Both the position numbers and the translations under genes were made by a program. Below the pieces are notes generated by a model. That model did not search any database and was not told where the DNA came from. It saw nothing but the letters and a program-made list of their open reading frames with translations. From positions 50,416,355 to 50,480,354 of the forward strand of contig CM068830.1 of NCBI GenBank assembly GCA_028554795.2: 64,000 nucleotides of DNA, in the 5' to 3' direction. The DNA comes from Sinohyriopsis cumingii. Lineage: Eukaryota > Mollusca > Bivalvia > Unionida > Unionidae. This document shows positions 36,601 to 48,600 of the stretch, one piece after another. Numbering within the stretch: the first letter of the stretch is position 1; the number at the start of each line of letters is the position of its first letter.

Positions 36601-39600
36601 ACTGGTTTATCTGAAAAGTGATGGATGTAAGGCCAATGACAACACTATATGCATACATGCATAGCTGCCAACCCCCGAATAAAAAAATACTGACTTCTTG
36701 TGACAAAAATACTGATTTTCAGGAACAAATACTGATTTTTTAAATTTTAATGCATATGTGACTATTTACAACATATACAACCATCAGTAAAGTAGGACAG
36801 TGCTTTACATAATTATTTAATGTCAAATATGCATATGTTGTACCATATTCCATTCGGATGCCCATTCAGAAGGTGCAAGAGTACAACACACTCAGACACA
36901 GACTTTTTATAGTACCCTTTTCCACACCATATCTTTTTCCAATCATTATCAATTTGAATGTATCAACCTTCACTAATGATCTCAATTCTGTGTGATTTTC
37001 TTATTGAACTGTTTTCGTTCTAGCATAAGAGTAATCCTTTGTGATTTTGCTGTCTGGAAAACGTGTGAGAAATAAATCACCAGCAACACTAGTAACTGAA
37101 AGAGGAAGGTTAATTTCCAAAAGAAATTTAATAAACCGAATTTTGATCAAATTACATCAAGGTTCTCTCTGGTATTTATATACGTTGTAAGTTCAGGCTG
37201 AGTTGTGTATGACGAAGCAGCAAGCTGATGTTTATTAACTTTTTCATGCTCTTTATTTCATAGGCGCCCAATAGCGAAATCACGTTACACAACTTGCAAA
37301 ACGTAGTTTTTTTCCTTTACTAGATGGTTTCACAAATCTAAACAAGACGGCACAATTGTCCTTCTAGTTCTTTTTTTTTTTGGGGGTCTTTCCTGGAGAA
37401 AATTCTGAATATTCTGCTTTCCTATTCAACATGATTAGAAGTTGAATATTACGAAAATGAGATAGTGACAGCGGTAACTGCTTGAGAAATCAAATATGGC
37501 GGATAAAGACAGGCATTGTAGCCTCGATTTCGAATGAACCAATCATATTGTAAAACTGTATTCCTATATAATGCAATACATTTTTATCAGAATGGAACCA
37601 AGTGTCCGTTCCAAACTGAAAATTGCAGGGAATTTTTTAAATATTTTTTTAAAAACTGAAAACGTATTTTTTGCCAAAAAACATACACCCGTATTCAGGT
37701 CCAAAATATGGGACAAATACGGAAAAACGGGACACTTGGCAGCTATGTACATGCCAACCCCTGGCAAGGAAAAAAGTATTCCACTTATAAAATAATAAAA
37801 CTCAATGAGAATAGGTACAGAATGTTTATTTACCCCATCTGGTCTTTTGATATCAATTACTGCTGCAAATTTTCATATATTGCATTTTGAGCTTTAAAAA
37901 GCAAAGTCTCTGATACTGCATTTCAAAACACTGTACCTGATGAGATTATGAATATTTTGCACATCAGCAGAGAACCAATTTCTGGGTTATAAAGTCGGGA
38001 TCTGAATTCAGTTTTATATTTGTTAACAATACTGAACTACCTCTCTCATAGCCAGCATTAGAATATTCCTTTCATAACCTGACAAAGAAGAGTAAATGTA
38101 TATCTTCCAGTTAATAGATCTTTTAGATGGGAAATAAGGTGCTATTGCACATCAACTCTATCCATATGAAGTACACTGTCAGGTAGAATGCCAGCTTGGT
38201 ACTTCAGTGGTTCTCCTAATTTATTGGCAGCCTTTCCTGCAGCAAGGTGCATCATATGACGGACAACCTGATATGTACAATGATGGAGACATTTTTCAAA
38301 ATACAGAATGCATTCCCTTTATGAATTCCAATCATCACTGATGCATTATCATCTGAAAACCCCATAAAGTTCTGCCAACTTGTGTTTATTCAAACCATTA
38401 TTAAGCAAATAGAAAAATTTTTTCTCCAGTGGAATCAACTGTTAATTCTGGTAATGAAAGAAGAGCACTCTGACATTGCCCTTTTCATTGTCAAAGTCTC
38501 TTACACAGACTGTGTATAACTCTGTGTCATCATAGTCGCTGCTCCTGTCTATTGCAATACTCAACAGCCCAACTGCTATAAATAGAAACTGGAGGTCAAA
38601 AGTTTGAAAGTAGAAACCAGCATGTTTCTTAGAAATAGGGCAGTTGAAACCCACAAACCACCCACATCCATCCCCAAAATATTTTAATACCTAACTCAAC
38701 AAACCAGAATACCAGGCACTATTAAGGACTAATTTCCTTGTCCAATATTAATAATAATGATAATGTAAAAACATGAAACAAAATCAGAGAAACATGATGT
38801 GGTTCACTATATTGCAAAGCCTTAATGGTACATGTATTGTGAATGGAGTTTTGCATGCACAGAATTGTCCATTTAATGTGCCAAGTGCAGACAGTGTATT
38901 GGCAGTTAGCTGTCAGTGGTAAACTATGAACATTTAAGTAAAGAATTTCTGCCACATATTCTAAAACCATCAAATCTAATAAAGTTACCTGTTAATATTT
39001 GCATGAAATTAATAAAAACTTATTTTCACCATAATATGGTGCATTACAATGTTGTCTTTTGGCATTTAGACAAGACTGCTCTATATTATCAAAAGTTGAT
39101 AGAGTTGACAAGCACTATGTAAAGTCGCTATACAATCCTGAAAGGTGTTCTATATAACCTTTACTATTTATAAAAAGCATTTTAAGCCTTGAACTCTGAA
39201 AGTCTTTTGGATAAACACACGGAGTGTTACAATATCATTAATGCCACCAAAAAGCGTCCTTCCCTTTTAAAAAAAAAAGCTTCTCTTCCTGTGGCTTCCT
39301 AAACATATGAAAACATCTGGCAGTTGACCTATTTCAAAGTGAAATGAAATACGAAGTACTGTCATTGACAAATTGGAAACATGGCTTTGAAATTATTACA
39401 AGTGTGTTCTGATGCATCAAAATTTCAACAAATATTTTTGGTCAAGTACACTTAATGACCTCAATCTATTTCAGTGTTTTAAATTTGCTTTAATAAAATT
39501 TCTACAATCTCTGCAGTGTGGTAGCCATGTGGTATCATGTTCCAAATAGTCAGATAAATAAACCCCCAAAATCTGTATTGATACTGATGGACGATATGTG

Positions 39601-42600
39601 GGTCTGATGTGACCTGTCCATTCAAATGTGCAATTTTGCTGCATGCAAATCTTTCTAGAACAAACATACATACACTTTAGACACACACCGGCAATTGGTA
39701 ACAGCCATATCAAGCGCAAAATTCAAAATGACCACAGGACAGATAGCTGCACTATTCCAGGTGAATTTACAAGTCATCAAACATTTGATATGCTCCGGAA
39801 ATATAATGTACACGTCACCAAATGAACTCTAAATTTGGCAGTAACTGCACAGCCACAAGAAATACCGATAAGTGTATAAAATGTACATTGATGTGTGCAG
39901 ATAAATTTGGATGCAGATAATTGCAGCTTTTAATGAATAGGTGATATCAGCACCTCACCTGAAATAAAGCATCATCACGGGTGAAGGGCTGATTTATAGG
40001 CTTAATCCCACCCAGTCACATTATCCTGACACCAGGCTGATCAGTCCTAACATTAACCATTAACCTCTTAATGATGAGCACCTAGCGAGGCAGCTTTCAG
40101 TACCATTTATTTAAGTATTTAGCAAGACTTGTCTGGGGTTCAAACACATGACCTACCAAATCTGAAGCGGACACTAACCACTTAGGTCACCAGTGCGGTT
40201 CCAGTTATTTCAGAGACTGTAATTCCAATGACAATGGAGGTCAGCACCTTGTTAATCTCTCAATTGCATGAAATCCTTGATTTATTTTCATTCATGTGGT
40301 TTGACCTCTGCCATAAACAGTACACAAAATGATGCAACATGATGTCCAATAAATGTAATCTTTCTTGCCCCCCCCCCCCCCCCCCCCCCCCCGGGCATGA
40401 AAATCATGGGCATCTGCAACACCATGATTACCCAACCAACTCCAGACAACTATTCTGTAAATAGCCCTGCAGTAAAATTGCCAGGGTTGAGAAGTCTGAT
40501 TCCCCTCCCTCGAGTAAAAAAATTTCTCACTGGAACATTGTGTTGTAGTTATTTAGATGGAATCTTAAGTTTAAAACCCCAAGCAACCAGACAATCAAAG
40601 AAAAGACTGAGTGGCAACAAGTTCTGTGCAGCAACAGGTACAGCCCACATTGAAACATTTTCAAATACCTTTTGAGGTGAAGAAAACAAAAGAGCAAGTC
40701 CAGTTGGACTGATGGCAGCCTGATCCGCAGTTTTCTGCTGTTTTGGTGTGGTCATCAACCTCTTGATCCCTTCATATGTTGGTTCCGCTCCTTGCTTCTT
40801 TGCACCAAACAGTTCCTGCAACATACCGTCATTAATTTTAAATTAACTATTACTTACAGATAATCTGAAAAAATGATATTTGACAATTCAGTGTTTATTG
40901 ATGCTATGGCTATCAATCATCAACTGTATCCTACTGCTGTCAGAATCTTGTATGAGTGCCCAATTCACAGAAAATCGTTAGCAGTCACAAATTTTTTATT
41001 TTGCTAGCCATGCAATGCAAAAGAATTAAGTTATGTCATGTTTAAAAAATGTGCAATCTGATTTAACAAATGAAAATATTTAAAGAAATAAATATCAAAA
41101 AATAAAACTAAACCAAATTTGATTTGATTAAACTGCAGAATAGTCATATGAAATGATTTTGATGAAATAAATTCAGTGCCACTTTCATTTTGGGTTTGCT
41201 TTCTCTGATGACATTTGACATTATTACCATGTTACATGTTGCAATATGATTTAGTCATATTAAACCAAACAACACAGTAATCATGTCATTAAAATACTAA
41301 ACTTTGTTCTAACTTTTACACAACCCAAGTTTCATAATGCTCTTGGACATCACAGGACAAGTCCCTCACCCTCATGAATAAATGAAAATATGATTTGGAC
41401 ATCCCATTTATAAAACAATATAAACAGTATTGGGACTCTTCATGGAACTCTTCGCTAAAATCCTGAGAATAAGCTCAGATGCTTTTTCTTCTCATTTCTA
41501 CCCTAGCATCTTGTCAATGGAAGAGACACATGACATTTACCTTTACACCAAAAAGTAATACACTCTGCCGAGACTTTGAAGTAGTACTTGCTGACAGGGG
41601 AGATACAAACATCTCACCAGGGCCATCTGGAGTGTCAGGTATTTCAGAGTAAAGAGAGTGGGGTGTACTCAATGACGAACGTCGAGACTTGTTAGAACTA
41701 GGAGGAGTAGTAAACAGGTCTGCAACACCACTGTAACTTGTGTTGCCCATGGACTTCCTAGCCAACTGAAAAGACAGAAAATTTGTCAATTCAATGCCCC
41801 ACAATGTATATTTTTATGTTCTCGATTTGCTATGCTAGATAGGAAACCAAAGGACCCCCCCCCCCATTTATTAAATTGATCTGAACCCTTATCAGGCTAT
41901 GTAAAGCTATGCACAAGGTATTTTGAAGGATGTATTTTTAAAGAAAACTGCATGTTAACCGTTTTTAATTTATCCTTATTATTACATATTTATGTTTTTG
42001 TTTTCTTTTTCCATTCATAAACCATAAAATATATGCCAAAAGCTGAAATCACAATTTTCCAGACTTTAGGAATTTGCAAACATGTTAAAAATATAGACAC
42101 TTTTTAAAGTACACTAAATTAAATAAATCTGTGATACCTCTACATTTCTTCAAGTGAATTCAGAAGACAGATTAAACTTGTATGTTATTTCTATCAAAGA
42201 TAACTGGCGGTAAATCATCCCCGATTGTAAATTACAACTCATCTTGCATTGATTTACTCAGAAAAATTATAACCCATGTGAATCAAAGAATATAAATGCG
42301 TCCTACACTTCATTGTTTAAACTGAACTCGTTTCTTCTACCTGTAAACTGAGTAGTAAGTAAAATATCCAGGCAATACAATAAAACACTCCTCAAGAATA
42401 AGACGGAGTTAATCCGTGTTTGCAAGTCCAGAGATTTCTGCTAACAATCACCAAATGAATAGTCCAAAAGTTTACACCTCTTATGCTAGTGTTCAGACCT
42501 ATTAAAATCACATATCTAGCGTTTGAAAAGTTACAAATTTGTCATATGCTGTGCCAATTTTTGTCAGAAAATTGACTTATTTGCGAGCTTTCAAAATGGC

Positions 42601-45600
42601 ACTAGTTCTGGTTCTGATTACATGCGCTTCCCACTCAGTTCAAAACTGAATTTCAGTAAAGCTGTTTCAGCTAAAAATTCATTTTTAACACTTTTCTAGT
42701 GGCGAAAATTTGATGTAATTCATAGCTTTAACATAACTTGCCATCACTATCATCAGCCAGTAGGCCTATTTGCCAAACTGAATCATCTAATATGAACCAT
42801 GCTAGGATTTGGATTTCAGGATTGTCTAGGTAACCCGTATTTTAAATATGCATTTGTAAAACTTCCTCGATGCATGGCTTTACAACAGAATGTTTTGTTA
42901 AGGACCCAATGTGACAATTAAACTTGGTGAAGCAGACATGATTTTGGTCTTCCATTGCACATATTCTGACAGAGGGCTACAATTGTTCCAGATTCTTCCA
43001 ACCACGACTTCCGTAATTTATATCTTTATTGCAGAGGTCACAAAATGCCAGTCCTCGAGTGTTCAGTTTTCTTATAAACTGACCAACTAAATTTCCGTCG
43101 ACATTTCGCTCCAGCCATTCCCATAAATTTTTTAAACCTTTATCTAAACTTCTCATGTCATGGTCTCTCTCAACAACTTAGGACACCATTTTTTGTAAGT
43201 ACGCTTCTACTTTCCATTCCCATCAGTTTCATTTACATGAAGATTCATTGGATGAATTTAAACTTTTGACCAATCAAAATACTCTTCATGAGATTCGTGG
43301 GCTAACTAATATATGCAGCAAATACGGTACAAGGGTTGTTGCGAAATTGGACCTAACAGACCATTTAAAAAAAAACGGAACAAAACTGGATTGGACATAA
43401 TAATAAAAAAATAAAACAGGCTATATCAAGAAAAATCAGATTCAAGCCAGGAGAAAAATCAAGTCTGGTGAAAGTAAAGTGTGTGTGTGTGATTTTCAGT
43501 CACATCGCTATGATGTCTGAAGTGTGGCCAGTTTATACTGATGTCTAGCACTGGAACATCATGCTGCAGACATGTAGCATGATGTCCCATCCAGTCACAT
43601 TATCCTGACACCAGGCCAACCAGTCCTAACACTAATCTCTTAATGTGGAGCACCAAGCGAGGCAGCTGTTAGTACTATTTTTGTAAATCTTTGGTATGAC
43701 TCGGCCTGGGATTGAACCCACGACCTCCCGCATCCACTCTAACCACTAGGCAACCGGAGTGGTCAAGGGAAAAGAGTGTTAATGATATCATGTGAGCAGA
43801 AGCAACAAAAATTTCAGACTTTTCCCTGAATTCCAGACATATGCAGGAACCCTGGGTGTGCCAATTGTTATATCGATTTCCATTTCCTGTTTCCAGTGAG
43901 TTCTTCATTTATTGTTTGATAAAGAAATAGATCTTTTAGTAGCCATCACGATAAAGCTGATATTACCAATGAAAAAAATGTGAAAATTAAAAAGGACTTT
44001 TCAATGAATTTTCCATTTTTTAAGTACTTTTCTGACCTTACTATGTCTTAATAAAAAATTAAGGATATTTTCAATGTATAAGGACTGGTATGAACCATGG
44101 AAGATCACTACCTTGATGGCTATATTCAACATTCGAGTGGCACCATTTTAATTAACAATGAACTAAACATCTTAGGTCTTTCTGTACTTATGAATATTAT
44201 CAGAAAAATTAAAGTCTGACAATGCACTGTGACAGTAATCCAACATGCATGTCTTTGGTTCTTGTATCAGCTAACAATAGATATACATTTAAAAACTACA
44301 ACGTAAAGAGAAACTGCACATAACCAATATTATTGCTTGATTGGCACCCATTAACAATTTTATACAGTAAAACTGAAACTAAAATTTTGCTGTTATTTTG
44401 TATAATGGGGGTGGGGGTGGAATTGTCACAAAAAGCAATGGCATCTTTAACATTCTAAAAAACTAAACGAAATGAAGGGTGAAACTTTACTAACCTTCAG
44501 ACTTTTCCTGCCCTTCTTTGGCAAAGATTTTGGGGTTTTTACAACATGCTTCCTTTTGCCAATGACAATGGTTATTGGCGAGTCTGCATGGCCTGTAGTG
44601 GGAGCAAGAATTGCAGCTTTGCTTCTTGGTGTTTTTGGGGGAACCTATAAATTAATAGACATAATACTGAAATTGCCCATTAAATCTACATCATCATAAT
44701 TCTTTTTGTTAAAAAAATCGGTACATTTGAAATGAATATCTACTTGGTAATCATGACTAAAACTGCAAAATATAAAAATTTAACTACTCACAAATATTCA
44801 ATTATAAAATCTTGGAAATACATAATTAATTAGACTAATGACACAAAGAACATGAGAAGAAAAAAAAACAACAAAACAAACAAGTGTTCTTGCCAGACAT
44901 TTTTCTTTAACTGTGGAAGCATGTGCAAAGTTATATAACATTCAAATCTTGCTCACAAGCTGTTAACTTATCTGAAGTACAGTATGAAAATATTACGAAA
45001 CTGAAACATTCTACATAATGATAGGGACTCATGTTCTGCAAGAGGATGGGGACCACAATGACCTCAATAGGTTTCCTTTATTCCAAAAGCAATTCATTCA
45101 CAAAGTTCAGTAACAATACACCAGAGTCTGATAATCACAGAATCAAAGTTTTTTGTTTGGAAACAATTTTTCTTCAATCAGTGACCTTGACCTTTAACCA
45201 TAAAATATGATTCTTTCTCACATGCAATGCAAGCCATTCACAAAGTGGTGCATACTTTGAGTTGCAGAAAGTATTCCTTCAATCAGTGTCCATTACTATT
45301 TTACCACTGACAAACAATAGGGTTGACTGGCATCAACAATAGGGTTTTCCCTTACCAAAAATGCAAACATTTAATAAAGTTTGGCAACTGTAGGTGGTGG
45401 ATATTTTAAGTTACTGTGGGAAGCAAAATTAGTAAAAGCCATTTTCAGAGAAAATGTAAGTTATGTCTTATGTCAGGGTATTAAAATACATTAAGGCAAA
45501 ATATAAGAGTTCTTGTCAGTCTGTATTACTTCTTTTGAACTTTTTAAAAAATTCATCTAAATGACCTTTTTCTTGATAGATTATATAATGTAAATGTATT

Positions 45601-48600
45601 TCAAAAAAGGTTAAGTGATTGTCCTCCTCAATATGCAAATAAAAGCAATTTTACATTCTCTCTTTAAGATATATATGTAAGGTGAAGGTCACCAAATGGA
45701 GAGATTACATTATTTATATTTACTAACTTGGTTCTTTAGTGAATCAATGCATTTAAGCCAAATTGAAACAGAAGCATCTCAGTGTCTTAACAAAACCGGA
45801 AAATGCTATTTCACCTGCTGATCTGACATTTTATTCCAAAGTATACAACTACTTTCCTCTGCAGACATGTGGTACAATGCATATCAACTGTGATAAGTTC
45901 AGATCACAATCATCATACTGTGTACAAAGCACTATGTAAGCAATGGGGAATAAAAGAGTAATCTTGCTAATCAAGGAAAGCACTTGATAGCAAAAAAATT
46001 ATTCTGACAAGCTCTATCAGGGTACATTTATTAAGGTTTAGTGGGACAGATACAAATCACTGATATGGACAAAATAACGAGCACTCATTCATTTAAGCAC
46101 CTCAATAGACCTAGCATGTGATATTTGAGAATGTCTATTTTCAATTACAATTCTTGACACAAAGTATGACAGAAATTAACTAACCTGGCTGGCTGATGGC
46201 TGTTGACTAGGTTGTCTAACTACCTTGGTTGGTAGTGGTTTAGATCCCGATTGTCTTCTGGCAAGACCTTTCTGAGCCACACCACTTTTAACAATATCTG
46301 ACCAAGTCTTGGTTGGCAGCTTAGGGGTGGCATTTTTTCCATGAATAGCTCGAAGAACAACAGCTTTCTTGATATCGATGGGTGGGGTCAACATCTTTGG
46401 TGTTGGCTCACCTGGCCTTAGCTTCTTTGCACTTCTGGCTTCATTTGGTGTGGATACACGCCTTTTAACACCTTTTCTAGCAGATGAAGTTGTAGTTGTT
46501 TTCTTTGTGGAGGTAGGCTTTGGTGTCACTTTAGAAGTGACTTTAGGTGTGCTCTTCCTTGCACTAATAGCAGGACTTGCTGTCTTCTTTGGGGTAGGAG
46601 TTTTTAGCAATTCAGTAATTCCTGTGAGACTGGCATCTCCCACACCTTGTAGACTAGAATGTCCCCTGCCTGGTTTGACTGCAGACGGTGGTGTAGCCAG
46701 TAGTTCCGACAGGCCTGTGAAACTCAGATCAATTTGCTTCTTTCCTCTCTTGTTATTTTTTGGAGTTGAAACTTTTGAAGTTTCTTTGAGTCCAGTAAAA
46801 CTAATATCATGTGCACTGCCTGAAAATGAAGCATTTCCAATACCTGCACTTGACCGTCGAACAGCTTTCTTGGTACTTGATGTTTTGGACTTCTTTGTAG
46901 ATGATTTATGTGTCTTTCTTGGTGTTGCTGAAGTAGCCTTTTGTAAACTTTTGGGAGTTTTTGTTTTGTTGAGAGTGTTTCCATTAATTATAATTTCAAA
47001 TGAGTCATCTATTGCTTCCACCTTTGGAGTAGTACTTTCTCTTGCAGGGCTCTTAGAAACAGGCCTGGGTGTTGCTGCTTTTGGATGTGTGTGCCTAGAA
47101 GGACTCTTGGAAACTGCCCTGGGAGTAGCTGCTTTAGTATCTGCTCTACTAGGACTTTGATTTTTTGTGGCTGGACTTAAGGATACCATCTTTCTGGGTG
47201 TGGGTGCTCTGGAAGCATTTTCTTTGGGATTTACAGAAACTGACTTTTCAGGGCTATGTGCCTTAGGACTAGTGCTTTTTCTTCCAGGACTCTCAGAAGC
47301 AGCCCTAGGAGTAACTACTTTGGGAGTAGATGCCTTGGGACTTGTGCTGTTTTTTGCAGGGCTCATAGAAGCAGCCCTGGGAGTAAATGCTGTATGTGGA
47401 GATTCCTTGGGACTTGTGCTTCTTCTTGCAGGGCTCTTAGAAGCTGTCCTGGGAGTAACTACTTTAGGACTCACTGTCCCTGCAGGACTGTCAGAAGTAA
47501 CACTGGGTGTAGATGCCTTGGGACTTGTGCTTTTTCTTGCAGGGCTCTTAGAAGCAGTCCTGGGAGTAACTGCTTTAGGACTGACACTTCTTGCAGGACT
47601 CTTAGAAGCAGCTCTAGGAGTAGCTGTTTTAGGTGTAGATCCCTTAGGACTTGTGCTTTTTCTTGCAGGGCTCTTAGAAGCTGTCCTGGGAGTAACTACT
47701 TTAGGACTCACAGTCCCTGCAGGACTGTCAGAAGTAACACTGGGTGTAGATGCCTTGGGACTTGCGCTTTTTCTTGCAGGGCTCTTAGAAGCAGTCCTGG
47801 GAGTAACTGCTTTAGGACTGACACTTCTTGCAGGACTCTTAGAAGCAGCTCTAGGAGTAGCTGTTTTAGCTGTAGATGCCTTAGGACTTGTGCTTTTTCT
47901 TGCAGGGCTCTTAGAAGCTGTCCTGGGAGTAACTACTTTAGGACTCACAGTCCCTGCAGGACTGTCTGAAGTAACACTGGGTGTAGATGCCTTGGGACTT
48001 GCGCTTTTTCTTGCAGGGCTCTTAGAAGCAGTCCTGGGAGTAACTGCTTTAGGACTGACATTTCTTGCAGGACTCTTAGAAGCAGCTTTAGGAGTAGCTG
48101 TTTTAGGTGTAGATGCCTTAGGACTTGTGCTTTTTCTTGCAGGGCTCTTAGAAGCAGTCCTGGGAGTAACTGCAGTGTGTGGAGATTCCTTGGGACTTGT
48201 GCTTCTTCTTGCAGGGCTCTTGGAAGCTGTCCTGGGAGTAACTACTTTAGTCCCTGCAGGACTCTCAGAAGAAACAATGGGTGTAGATGCCTTTGGACTT
48301 GTGCTTTTCCTTGCAGGACTCTTAGAAGCAGCCCTGGGAGTAGCTGCTATATGTGTCAATTCCTTGGAACTTGCGCTTTTTCTTGCAGGACTCTCAGAAG
48401 CAGCCTTGTGAGTAGTTGCTTTGGGGCTGACACTTCTTGTAGGACTCTTAGCTACAACCTTAGGTGTTCCAACCTTGGGACTTGTACTTTGAGTGGCATA
48501 ATTTTCTGATAATGCCTTTGTAGGTGTGCCTGCCATTGGACGTGTGGCTTTAGGACTTGTACTTCTTACTGGACTCATAGAAGCAGACCTGGGAGTTGCT

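Larger units (their letters stand above)
36529..40668 (-). other. MKI67: Ki-67 intron
   Basis: Holds a hAT-type MITE (36661-37746), a hAT transposase fossil (38160-38640), a SINE-A (40006-40202) and a 25-base C-run (40368-40392). Short open frames at 38722-39720 show nothing recognisable. Confidence 0.6.
41766..44494 (-). other. MKI67: Ki-67 intron
   Basis: Contains repeat C/D-related sequence (42220-42910), a full SINE-A (43481-43764) and a satellite-unit fragment (about 44100-44170). Confidence 0.6.

Noticed and set aside
39471-39719. 82-residue minus-strand frame (CTFEWTGHIRPTYRPSVSIQ)
   Set aside because: Looks faintly protein-like, but no family recognised, no splice borders of quality and stops in the continuation; left unannotated.
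46369-47160. 263-residue + strand frame
   Set aside because: Antisense shadow of the WSDIVKSG and LSFTGL region of Ki-67.
47167-48411. 414-residue + strand frame rich in GLVLFLAGLLEA
   Set aside because: It is antisense to the SPAR/SPKAS array of Ki-67. A 3-bp-periodic, stop-poor repeat opens the opposite strand automatically, and the gene on the minus strand has domain and splice support.
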